Below are positions 1 to 6,420 of a DNA stretch of 8,122 nt, piece by piece; positions within the stretch are counted from its first letter, which is position 1, and each line of letters starts with the position of its first letter. The DNA comes from an uncultured Verrucomicrobiota bacterium (GTDB lineage: Bacteria; Verrucomicrobiota; Kiritimatiellia; RFP12; UBA1067). The stretch covers positions 1 to 8,122 of the forward strand of contig CAMNLN010000153.1 of assembly GCA_946543025.1 (NCBI GenBank), in the 5' to 3' direction. Position numbers and translations under genes: made by a program. The notes beneath the pieces are model-generated. The model did no database searches. It saw only the letters and a list, made by a program, of their open reading frames with translations, and was not told where the DNA came from.

Positions 1-1
1 C

Positions 2-787
2 TCGGCGATCGTCCGCATGATGCCCGGCCGCACGGCGCGGCATATCTTCATGTACAATCTCGTGCCGCCCGCCTACTGTACCAACGGCGTGGACGATGTC
101 GTCGTCTCGGGCGGCGTGTTCGACTGCGAGGGACGCATGCTTGTCCTGGCGTTCGCGTGCGGGCGGAACGTCCGCCTCGAGAACATGGTCGTGAAAGACA
201 TTCCCAACAACCACGCCTTCCAGATCGACGGCTGCGAAAACGTGACCGTCACCAACTGTCTCTTTGCCGGCTACAAGATGGGCAAGGTTCTTACGCGCGA
301 GACGATTCAGCTGGAGCAGACCTCGCCGGGCGCGATCGTGGGCGACCCGAAGAAATGGGCGTCGCCGATCATCTGCAACCCGGAGGACGCATTCTTCAAC
401 CGGAACGTGACGGTGGTAGGCTGCTGGTTCGGGCCGAGCGAGAATCTGGGGCCCCACCTGATACCCGTGGGACATCACGGCCGCGTGCCGGCCTGCGCCG
501 GGTTCACGTTCGCGGGCAACGTGGTGATCGATCCCCTCTACGCGGCGCTGCATCTGCCGGACTTTTCGGATGTGCTGATCTGCGGCAACACGTTTGTCGC
601 CACGAACCATGTCGAGCGTCTCGCGAAAGACCAGGCGATCATCAGCCTCTACGGTACCCGGCCGAAGGCACCCGGCTCGCCGACCGTGCGGATTTCCGGA
701 AATCGCTATGTTCTGGATCCATCCAAGCCGCGCCGAAAGCTCTACGTTTCTCCGCCGCGCGTCGGCGACGTCGTCGTGGAAGACTGA
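2..787 (+). CDS. Right-handed parallel beta-helix protein, C-terminal part
   Basis: The reading frame is open to the left edge, so the gene begins outside the window and at least 261 residues of its C-terminus are present. The first Met in view (17) need not be the start. The protein shows degenerate beta-helix rungs of about 20-25 residues, each with a pattern like 'N-V-x-V-x-x-C/N-x-F'. Examples are VDDVVVSGGVFDCEG, RNVRLENMVVKDI, ENVTVTNCLFAGY, RNVTVVGCWFGPS and SDVLICGNTFVAT. This fold is shared by pectate lyase-like polysaccharide lyases, GH28 enzymes and many uncharacterised secreted proteins. The segments HAFQIDGC and RETIQLEQ resemble the substrate-facing rungs of such glycan-active proteins. 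No catalytic set can be assigned from the fragment. It ends tail-to-tail with the minus-strand fusion gene, 9 bp away, and is therefore not in the same transcript. A role in glycan degradation is likely from context but unproven. Confidence 0.8.
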   Translation, partial: SAIVRMMPGRTARHIFMYNLVPPAYCTNGVDDVVVSGGVFDCEGRMLVLAFACGRNVRLENMVVKDIPNNHAFQIDGCENVTVTNCLFAGYKMGKVLTRETIQLEQTSPGAIVGDPKKWASPIICNPEDAFFNRNVTVVGCWFGPSENLGPHLIPVGHHGRVPACAGFTFAGNVVIDPLYAALHLPDFSDVLICGNTFVATNHVERLAKDQAIISLYGTRPKAPGSPTVRISGNRYVLDPSKPRRKLYVSPPRVGDVVVED

Positions 788-802
788 CGGCTCGGATCAG
801 TC
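782..802. other. Inverted repeat spanning two convergent stop codons
   Basis: GACTGA (782-787) and TCAGTC (797-802) form a perfect 6-bp inverted repeat around a 9-nt loop. Each arm contains the TGA stop of one of the two convergent genes, since both end in Asp-TGA. There is no T-run on either side, and the stem is only half GC. A functional bidirectional terminator is therefore doubtful. The symmetry may simply follow from both genes ending with GAC-TGA. Confidence 0.3.
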
Positions 803-2869
803 CGCGAGGGCATCGGCGAGCCAGACGAAGGCGTCGCCGAAGCAGGCGCGGCCGCGGTACCCCACCTCGCAGGGAATGCCTCTCTCGCGCGCGATTTCCG
901 CGAAGCGCTCACCAAACACGGGCGAGTGTGTGGGGTCTTTTGCAAGTTCGCCCGGCTTGGCCGGCGCGCCGTATTGGAGATAGAGGCGCGGAGCGCGCGC
1001 AGGCGCGATCTTCCGCAGGAGCGCCGCCGGCGAGATGCGTTCGATGTCAGCCGCGCAGTCCGCGCGATGCGCGAGCCAGTCGCCGAACGACCTGTAGCCG
1101 AACGCGTGCGCGCCGTAGCGAGAGTTGGGAATCCATTCCTTCATCTCCAGAGGGTCCATCGAGGTTTGGGCGATAATGGGCGCGACGGCGCGGATGCCGA
1201 GCGCGTTGTCGTCCTTGAGCGCGAGGTAGAGCGCCGTGCAAGCGCCGGCGCTGCCGCCCGCGAGGCCGATGCGCGAGAGGTCGAGATTCCATTCGGCGGC
1301 GTGCGCCTTGACGAACTTGAGCGCGTTCTCGCAGTCATCGAGGCACCCCATGACGGGCGGCGTGACGCCGTCGGCGCGCGTGTCGCGTATGTAACGGTAG
1401 CCCGTCCCGACGACGGCGAGGCCGCGGTCAAGCAGCATGCGGATGGCGGAGCCGAGGATATGGTCTTCCATCGCCCCGCCCGACCAGCCGCCGCCGTGGA
1501 TGTACATCGCTACGGGGAACGGACCTTTCTTCTCCACAGGCAGGAAGACGTCGATCTTCTGCTTCGGGTGCGGGCCGTAGGGCATGTTCTCGTACGACGC
1601 GGCGGGAATGGTGAAGAGCTGTTTCGTGGAAGGGTTCACGTAGGTGTATTCGTTTGCGGGGGCGCGGCCGAAGACGGACGCGATCGCGCGCAGGAAGCCG
1701 TCCGAGTCGAAGTTGTTCGGAACGAGGTAGGTGCCCTCCGTGTATTCATTCCAGCCGTTGATGTAGACGGCGCCGGGCCGGCGCGGGTCTTCCTCGGCCC
1801 ACTTCTTGGCGGCGGCGAGGCAAGCGCGGAAGATGTCGGGCGTGTTGTTCGTGAAGGAAACCGAGTAGGGGTACTCCGACTTTCGCCAGGGATAGGGTTC
1901 GTCGGGACGGCAGCGCGGTGTGGAGTCCCAGCCGGTCGTCACGTTGGGGATGTAGGGAAGGGGCGTGGCTGTCATCTCGTCGAGGCGGGCTGCGAGGGCG
2001 GCGGGCATTTCGGCGTAGTCGTACTGCCAGTCGCCGGCGGCTCGGTGCGTGGCCGCGCTTGGTACGGCGCCGGGGCCCAAGTTGTAGTCTGTCGTCGAGT
2101 CGAAGCCGCAATCCCTGCATGTCTCGGCCTGCTGCGCCCGCACGTTCTGCGCGTTGAAGTGGAGTTCTCCCAGGCCGGCGGCGCGGACACGGGCGCGCGC
2201 CTCGTCCAGCTCGGCCTTGACGGCTGCAGGGTTTGCGCCATGGCGCTGGTAGAACGTGTGGAAATTGTAGATCGAGAAGAAGAGCTTGCCGTCCTTGCGC
2301 CAGTACTCCGGGCGCGGGAAGTAACGCGCGACGCAGAGGTCGATCAGTCCAAGGAATTCCTCTTTCGTGTGGGCGAGCGACATGAGGCGGCGGCGTTCTG
2401 CGCCGAGCTTCGGACGGAACTGGTCGTTCCGCTCGTGATAGCACCACATGATCGCAAATTTCATGCGGTCGCGGTTCGGCGCCTGGAGGAAGCCTTTCTC
2501 CAACGCCTCCTCTTGCGTGACCTGCCCGTCGTACCAGTAGTAGTCGTAGAGGAACACGTCGATGCCGGCGTTCGCGGCGAGCGCGATTTCCTTGGCCATG
2601 TCCTGCGGGTCGGACTCGTCGAGGTAGCCGGCGTACGGCGTCATCGGCTGCTTGTGGTTGGGATAGCGCGGGCGGGCGCTCTTCACGAACTCCCATTCCG
2701 TCCAGCCCGGATGAAACCATTCGTCGCCCTTCGGGTAGACGTGCCAGTGCGGGTAGAACACGCAGACGCAGGCGATATCGGGCTTGTCGGCCGGCGCCCG
2801 CTTGGGCGATTCCGACGCGAGAAGAGTGCTGGCCGCCAACGCGGCCGTAAGCGTCATCCAGTCGTTCAT
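797..2869 (-). CDS. WbsX/GH99-like glycan enzyme fused to an alpha/beta-hydrolase esterase
   Basis: This is a two-domain protein of 690 residues. Residues 1-19 carry a hydrophobic stretch that could be a weak signal peptide, although it has Asp3 and no basic N-region. Residues about 31-400 look like the WbsX/GH99-like TIM barrel: DIACVCVFYPHWH at the first strand, GIDVFLYDYYWYDG, and INGWNEYTEGTYLVP (370-384). The last is the family's 'NEWNEWxEGxxLEP' motif, with E375 and E378 as candidate acids. Residues about 410-690 form a BD-FAE/acetyl-esterase-like hydrolase: oxyanion motif HGGGW (458-462), nucleophile elbow GGSAG (Ser540), and probable acid Asp645 in DPTHSPVFG. No His follows residue 648, so the usual C-terminal catalytic His is missing or replaced by His648. 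The combination suggests attack on an acylated, perhaps mannose-type, glycan; the substrate is unknown. ATG 2869 is the first in-frame Met after yfcE, 21 bp downstream, and has no clear Shine-Dalgarno. Confidence 0.85.
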   Translation of the reverse strand: MNDWMTLTAALAASTLLASESPKRAPADKPDIACVCVFYPHWHVYPKGDEWFHPGWTEWEFVKSARPRYPNHKQPMTPYAGYLDESDPQDMAKEIALAANAGIDVFLYDYYWYDGQVTQEEALEKGFLQAPNRDRMKFAIMWCYHERNDQFRPKLGAERRRLMSLAHTKEEFLGLIDLCVARYFPRPEYWRKDGKLFFSIYNFHTFYQRHGANPAAVKAELDEARARVRAAGLGELHFNAQNVRAQQAETCRDCGFDSTTDYNLGPGAVPSAATHRAAGDWQYDYAEMPAALAARLDEMTATPLPYIPNVTTGWDSTPRCRPDEPYPWRKSEYPYSVSFTNNTPDIFRACLAAAKKWAEEDPRRPGAVYINGWNEYTEGTYLVPNNFDSDGFLRAIASVFGRAPANEYTYVNPSTKQLFTIPAASYENMPYGPHPKQKIDVFLPVEKKGPFPVAMYIHGGGWSGGAMEDHILGSAIRMLLDRGLAVVGTGYRYIRDTRADGVTPPVMGCLDDCENALKFVKAHAAEWNLDLSRIGLAGGSAGACTALYLALKDDNALGIRAVAPIIAQTSMDPLEMKEWIPNSRYGAHAFGYRSFGDWLAHRADCAADIERISPAALLRKIAPARAPRLYLQYGAPAKPGELAKDPTHSPVFGERFAEIARERGIPCEVGYRGRACFGDAFVWLADALAD

Positions 2870-2890
2870 TGTCTTGTTCTTGTGTATGGG

Positions 2891-3406
2891 TCAGATGGTA
2901 TAGATTTTCAGCTGCGCGCCGTCGAAATGGCCAAAAGAACGCGCGCTGCCACCTTTCGGGAGCGCCACGGAACCTGGGTTGAAGATGGTGAGGCCGCAAT
3001 CGAGCTTTTTCAGTTCGGGGACATGGGTGTGGCCGTGGGCCAGCACCGTGCCGATGCCGACGGGCGGCAACTTCCATTCGTTCCAGAGGTGCCCGTGCGT
3101 GAGGAAGAACGTCTCCTTGCCCGCTTCCAGAAGGGCATAGTCGCCCATCATGGGGAATTCGAACATCAGCTGGTCGACCTCGGCGTCGCAATTGCCGCGC
3201 ACTGCGAGGATTTTGTCTTTCAGTCCGTTCAGCATCTGCGCAACCTTCTCCGGATCGTAGAAGTTCGGTACGCCGTTGCGCGGGCCGTGGTAGAGCAGGT
3301 CGCCGAGGAGGACGATACGGTCGTAGCCCAACGGTTCGGCGGCGGCCAGCGCTTGTTCCAGCGCGGACGGTACGCCGTGGATGTCGCTAATGAAGAGAAC
3401 TTTCAT
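2891..3406 (-). CDS. yfcE: YfcE-type metallophosphoesterase (phosphodiesterase)
   Basis: The protein has 171 residues and all the signatures of calcineurin-like phosphoesterases that bind two metals: SDIHG (Asp8, His10), LGD (Asp36), RGNCD (Asn72), THGH (His104) and HGHTH (His126, His128), followed by FNPGSVALPKGG. The YfcE-specific block 'YHGPRNGVPNFYDPEKVAQMLN' (39-60) and EVDQ after GNCD match the E. coli YfcE pattern closely. YfcE hydrolyses model phosphodiesters in vitro; its natural substrate is unknown. The frame is open further upstream to 3481, but ATG 3406 starts directly at the family's 'MKVLFISDIHG', so the extension is rejected. The stop lies 21 bp before the fusion gene, on the same strand, so the two are probably co-transcribed. 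Nothing ties it directly to glycan breakdown. A consensus -10 sits 6 nt before the ATG, with no Shine-Dalgarno. Confidence 0.93.
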   Translation of the reverse strand: MKVLFISDIHGVPSALEQALAAAEPLGYDRIVLLGDLLYHGPRNGVPNFYDPEKVAQMLNGLKDKILAVRGNCDAEVDQLMFEFPMMGDYALLEAGKETFFLTHGHLWNEWKLPPVGIGTVLAHGHTHVPELKKLDCGLTIFNPGSVALPKGGSARSFGHFDGAQLKIYTI

Positions 3407-3412
3407 GGGCGT

Positions 3413-3421
3413 ATTATACCA
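3413..3421 (-). promoter_or_regulatory. Extended -10 promoter element for yfcE
   Basis: On the minus strand the sequence reads TGG-TATAAT-ACGCCC-ATG: a perfect TATAAT (3413-3418) preceded by the extended -10 'TGn' (3419-3421). No TTGACA-like -35 appears at 16-18 bp spacing, where I read CTACGG and neighbours. Extended -10 promoters can work without a -35. With only 6 nt between the box and the start codon, the expected transcription start falls at or next to the A of the ATG, implying a leaderless mRNA. In this GC-rich, otherwise TATA-free DNA the match stands out, but it is one short motif. Confidence 0.55.
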
Positions 3422-3435
3422 AATCCGCAATGGAG

Positions 3436-3451
3436 CCGTAGTCCGTAGTCC
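3436..3451. repeat. Short 7-bp tandem repeat in the GRE-yfcE gap
   Basis: The unit CCGTAGT occurs twice head-to-tail (3436-3442, 3443-3449) and begins a third time (CC, 3450-3451). It lies in the 82-bp gap between the glycyl radical enzyme gene and yfcE, next to the promoter. The rest of the gap (3452-3488) is purine-rich on the plus strand. I find no stem with a T-run that would serve as terminator for the upstream operon. Confidence 0.5.
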
Positions 3452-3488
3452 AGGCTGGGGGAGAAGGCGGCTGGGAGGCAAGGGCGGC

Positions 3489-5693
3489 CTAGACGGCTTC
3501 GCGGATGAGGCGCTTGACGACGAGCTGGCGGAAGGCGGGCGAGAGCGAGGTGAAGTACGCGCTGAAACCCGTCACGCGCACGATGAGGTCGGGGTGTCGC
3601 TCGGGGTGCGCGTGCGCGTCGAGGATCTCGTCCGCATCGACGATGTTGATGTTGATCAACGTGCCGCCCAGGTTGAAGTGCGCCTCCATGAGCGCCATGA
3701 GCTTCTCCACGGCATGGTCGGAATGGACGAACCCGAGATCGAGTTCCAGCTGCCACGGGGCGGTGTTGCCGTAGCCGGGCTGGACTTCGGCGATGGCGCG
3801 CGCCATCGCGGTGAGCGCGCCGTCCTTGCGGAAGCCGGGGTTGGGGTTCGCGCCGTGCGAGATGGCCTCGCCGGCCTTGCGTCCGTTGGGCGTGGCGCCC
3901 ACGGTGCGCCCGAAGCGGAGCGTGTCGGCCCAGGAGAACCAGCCGGGAATCATCTTGAAGCCCTTGGGCGTCGTGTGGTTCGCCACCTCGTCCACGAGCA
4001 CGTCTGTGAGCCATTTCGCCCAGCGGTCGGCGCGCGTGCCGCCGTGGCCGAATCGGTCGGAGGCGAGGAGTAGCTTCTGGATGCGCGCGCCCTCGTCGCC
4101 GGCGAAGTCGTTCGCGAGCGCGTCGGCGAGAGCGTCCCACGAGAGGGCCTTCTCGTCTTCAACGCGCTGCTCGACGGCGGCGAAGGAATCCGCCACCGTG
4201 CCGAGACCCGCGCCGTCGCAGGCCATGTTGTAGTAGGTTGCGCCGCCGTGGGAAACGTCCTTGCCTTTTTCGATCGGTCCGTGCGAGAGGAGGTTCAGCA
4301 TCAGCTCCGGCTCGTTGAGGTACTGGTGGTCGAGGTGAAAGTCGATGCCGTCCATCACCGTCTTGAAGGCGATGTGGAAGTGCTTCACGTAGTTTGCCTT
4401 CAGCTCGGCGAGGGAACGCGATTCCTTGAAGGCCACCTCGAACACCTTGGCGACGTTGATCTTGACGACGTCGTTGAGCGTATATTCGAGGCCGGGCAGG
4501 CTCATCCAGTTGCAGCCCACCGCGATGCGGCGGCGGGCGAGGGAGGCGTCGTAGCTGTTGCGCATGAAGCCTTCGACGAGCGCCTTGTCGCCGGAGAAGC
4601 GCGGATAACCGAGCTTGTTCTCAAGCAGGATCTCGACGCCGCGCCGGAAGAGCGCGCGGTCCATGCCGTCCCACACGCGGATGGTGAGGTTGCAGCTGGC
4701 CTTTAGCTTTGCGGCGGCTTCCAGGATGATGAAGCTCAGGCGGGAGGTCTGGTCCTTGCCGTCGCCGTCGGGGCCGCCGAGCTGGTAGTAGTGGGGGTCG
4801 TTGAGAAGAAGGCAGAAGCAGTAGAACTCGGCGTCGGCGTCCGTGATGCGTCCGGCGGCGAGGTCGCGCTCGTAGTAGGGGCGCAGCAACTCGTCGAGCT
4901 GCCCGCCCGCGCCGTCGCGGTTGTAGGTGCGGCTGACCATGTTGAAGATGGCGATCCATTGCACGGCCTCGCGGAGCGTCTCGGGCGGCCGGTCGACGAG
5001 CTTCAGGCAGATGCGGGCCGTCTCGGCGAGGTTGGCGCGGCGGACGGGATCGTCCTCGCTCATCGTGCGGTCGGCGGCCGCCTCGCTGAGGCGCCGGATC
5101 CAGGCCTGTACGCCGAGGATCGCCTGCTCCTCGGCGTCCATGAGTTCGATGGCGTAGGCGGCGTCATTCTCACACGGAGACACAGAGGCACAGAGTGTTT
5201 CGTTTCCGTTGTTTGATTTTGCGGTGAATCTTAACTTAGCAGTTCTGACCTTCTCCAGAAGGCCGCCCCAGCCGAGGTCGAGGCCGATCTGGTAATCGGG
5301 CGCGAAATGGGCGTCTTTGCCGATGCCGGTGGTGATGTCGTACTTCTGCTGGAGAGGTTCCAGATGTGAGTAGTCGAACGCGAAGTTGGAGCGCGAGAGC
5401 TGATAGCCGAGGCGCATGCGCGAGAGCATGAACATCCAGCGTCCGGCGAGGGCGTCATCGGGGTCGATGTAGAGGGGGTGGTGTTCCATCAGCCAACGGA
5501 AGTTGGCGGCCCAGGCACGCGGGCCGGAGAACTGCCCCGTGGCGTCGCGCACGGGGAGGTCGGCCTTGAAGGATTCGGGCGGCAGGACTAGTCCGTAGTC
5601 GTCCTCGTCGCGAAAGCCGAGCTTGGCGAGCTTTTCGCGCGTCTGCATGTTCTTTCGCGCGGTGAGCCGCGCCATCTGCTTGCTGTAGTCCAT
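3489..5693 (-). CDS. Divergent glycyl radical enzyme (pyruvate formate-lyase-like)
   Basis: The protein has 734 residues, near the usual 750-850 of the family. The C-terminal motif VRVTGFSAYF (705-714) matches the conserved glycyl-radical loop, with Gly709 as radical carrier. The barrel has the expected landmarks: Cys394 in VGCNWMSLPG (thiyl-radical cysteine), GGATYYNM with DSFAAVEQRVEDEK (483-515), and GATPNGRKAGEAISHGANPNPG (599-620). The family removes water, amines, carboxyl or other groups from, or splits C-C bonds in, small molecules in anaerobes. Where characterised dehydratases and lyases have GCxE, this protein has GCNW, and it lacks PFL's Cys-Cys pair, so neither activity can be assigned. 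A radical-SAM activase is required and none is in view. ATG 5693 has AGGAG 4 nt upstream and lies 21 bp after the DUF1080 gene. Residues 150-176 derive from an anomalous AT-rich insert. It is probably cytoplasmic, as no signal peptide is seen. Confidence 0.9.
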   Translation of the reverse strand: MDYSKQMARLTARKNMQTREKLAKLGFRDEDDYGLVLPPESFKADLPVRDATGQFSGPRAWAANFRWLMEHHPLYIDPDDALAGRWMFMLSRMRLGYQLSRSNFAFDYSHLEPLQQKYDITTGIGKDAHFAPDYQIGLDLGWGGLLEKVRTAKLRFTAKSNNGNETLCASVSPCENDAAYAIELMDAEEQAILGVQAWIRRLSEAAADRTMSEDDPVRRANLAETARICLKLVDRPPETLREAVQWIAIFNMVSRTYNRDGAGGQLDELLRPYYERDLAAGRITDADAEFYCFCLLLNDPHYYQLGGPDGDGKDQTSRLSFIILEAAAKLKASCNLTIRVWDGMDRALFRRGVEILLENKLGYPRFSGDKALVEGFMRNSYDASLARRRIAVGCNWMSLPGLEYTLNDVVKINVAKVFEVAFKESRSLAELKANYVKHFHIAFKTVMDGIDFHLDHQYLNEPELMLNLLSHGPIEKGKDVSHGGATYYNMACDGAGLGTVADSFAAVEQRVEDEKALSWDALADALANDFAGDEGARIQKLLLASDRFGHGGTRADRWAKWLTDVLVDEVANHTTPKGFKMIPGWFSWADTLRFGRTVGATPNGRKAGEAISHGANPNPGFRKDGALTAMARAIAEVQPGYGNTAPWQLELDLGFVHSDHAVEKLMALMEAHFNLGGTLININIVDADEILDAHAHPERHPDLIVRVTGFSAYFTSLSPAFRQLVVKRLIREAV
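5166..5246. repeat. AT-rich repeat-like insert inside the GRE gene
   Basis: About 81 bp with roughly 43% GC (35 of 81 by hand count) interrupt flanks of about 67% GC. On the coding (minus) strand the segment supplies residues 150-176 of the glycyl radical enzyme using codons rare in the rest of the locus (AGA twice, TTA, GCA, AAA, TCA, ACA). Its left end on the plus strand holds three tandem 8-bp units: CACGGAGA (5173-5180), CACAGAGG (5181-5188) and CACAGAGT (5189-5196). This resembles the 'CTCTGTG-type' dispersed repeats I recall from intergenic DNA of several PVC and related bacteria; that is recollection, not a search. Exact ends are uncertain. GAGAAGGTC and GAGAATGAC (7 of 9 identical) flank it on the minus strand and might be a worn target duplication. 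Confidence 0.65.
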
Positions 5694-5697
5694 GATA

Positions 5698-5702
5698 CTC
5701 CT
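5698..5702 (-). promoter_or_regulatory. Shine-Dalgarno of the glycyl radical enzyme gene
   Basis: AGGAG on the minus strand stands 4 nt before ATG 5693, within the 21-bp gap after the DUF1080 stop codon. It supports this start over the in-frame Met codons at residues 7 and 16. Confidence 0.6.
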
Positions 5703-5714
5703 GTTGCTCGGCCT

Positions 5715-6407
5715 TTACGGCAGGTCCTTCACGCGGATGTTGCGGAAGCGCACGGGCATGGCGTGGCCGAGGAAGCCGATATAGCCGGAGGGATTGTGGA
5801 GGCCGGGATGCGGCTTGCCGTCGGGCGTCGTGCCATCGACCGGCAGGTCCTTCACCGAAGTGGCGAGGATGGTCTTGCCGTTGAGAACGACAGTGACGTT
5901 CTCGCCGTCCACCGTCACCTCCTCGTCGTTCCACTCGCCCATGGGGCGGAGCGCGCCTTTTTGGGCCGTTACGACGCCGTAGATCGAGCCGTGGTACTGC
6001 CATGCCTTCAGGTGCTGCTTCTTGTCGCCGGTGTCGTCGAGCACTTGGATCTCCATGCCGTTATACGCGGCATCGGACATCACCTTGTTGCCGCCCACGA
6101 GCGCGCCGCCGTCCACGCATTCCTTTCCGGCGCGCACGGCGAATCCGTTGTTGCCGTTTGGCACGAGCTTGAACGAGAAGCGCGCGACGAAGTTCGTGAA
6201 GGGGCGGTGATAGAAGAGGTTGCCGAAGTTCTTCGGGCCCTCCTTGAACACAAGCTCGCCGTTCTCGACAGAGTAGAGGTGCTTCGCGCCGATCCAGCCG
6301 TCGAGGTTCGTTCCGTTGAAGAGGTGCGTGAATCCGGACTCGGAGCAGCAGTCGCCGAATGCGGAAACAGCGGAAAGGATGAGCGAAAGGGCGATCAGTC
6401 TTTTCAT
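5715..6407 (-). CDS. Secreted DUF1080 protein (3-keto-disaccharide hydrolase family)
   Basis: The mature protein is a single DUF1080 domain with a concanavalin-like beta-sandwich fold, 230 residues in all. Residues 1-18 are a clear signal peptide (MKRLIALSLILSAVSAFG, probable cleavage before Asp19). Two Cys follow at 20-21, but Asp at the -1 position argues against a lipobox. Family landmarks in order are FTHLFNGTNLDGW (26-38), NGFAVRAG, YNGMEIQVLDD (115-125), HGSIYGV (139-145), GEWNDEEVTVDG and the C-terminal PVRFRNIRVKDL. DUF1080 proteins act on glycosides already oxidised at C3, cleaving the glycosidic bond by hydrolysis or elimination/hydration. That fits its position directly behind a Gfo/Idh oxidoreductase, which could make the 3-keto substrate. 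The frame continues far upstream to 7445 across the oxidoreductase gene, but the signal peptide and Shine-Dalgarno fix the start at 6407. Confidence 0.92.
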   Translation of the reverse strand: MKRLIALSLILSAVSAFGDCCSESGFTHLFNGTNLDGWIGAKHLYSVENGELVFKEGPKNFGNLFYHRPFTNFVARFSFKLVPNGNNGFAVRAGKECVDGGALVGGNKVMSDAAYNGMEIQVLDDTGDKKQHLKAWQYHGSIYGVVTAQKGALRPMGEWNDEEVTVDGENVTVVLNGKTILATSVKDLPVDGTTPDGKPHPGLHNPSGYIGFLGHAMPVRFRNIRVKDLP

Positions 6408-6414
6408 GGCTTTT

Positions 6415-6420
6415 CCCCTC
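6415..6420 (-). promoter_or_regulatory. Shine-Dalgarno of the DUF1080 gene, overlapping the upstream stop
   Basis: The minus strand reads TGAGGGG-AAAAGCC-ATG. The TGA is the oxidoreductase stop (6419-6421), and GAGGGG is a purine-rich ribosome binding site 7 nt before ATG 6407. The overlap suggests translational coupling of the two genes and decides the DUF1080 start. Confidence 0.65.

Noticed and set aside
157..1176. 339-codon plus-strand frame overlapping the end of the beta-helix gene and the fusion gene
   Set aside because: Strings of Arg/Pro/Ala typical of an out-of-frame reading; it crosses two well-supported genes on opposite strands.
1746..3191. 481-codon minus-strand frame across yfcE and the fusion gene
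   Set aside because: Out-of-frame shadow dominated by Arg, Pro and Ala; no motif.
926..3448. An 840-codon plus-strand open frame opposite the fusion gene and yfcE
   Set aside because: It is rich in Arg, Val, Glu and Ala with no recognisable motif, as expected from the complement of GC-rich codons. The minus-strand genes beneath it carry full family signatures.
3450..3475. Possible hairpin terminator after the glycyl radical enzyme gene
   Set aside because: Only a 4-bp stem (CCAG/CTGG) with a long loop and no T-run on the minus strand.
3407..3481. 25-residue N-terminal extension of YfcE to 3481
   Set aside because: Family members begin at the MKxxFxSDIHG strand, and the extension reads through the promoter and the tandem repeat.
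5173..5196. CRISPR-like or VNTR array
   Set aside because: Only three 8-bp units without spacers; too short for CRISPR and no cas genes nearby.
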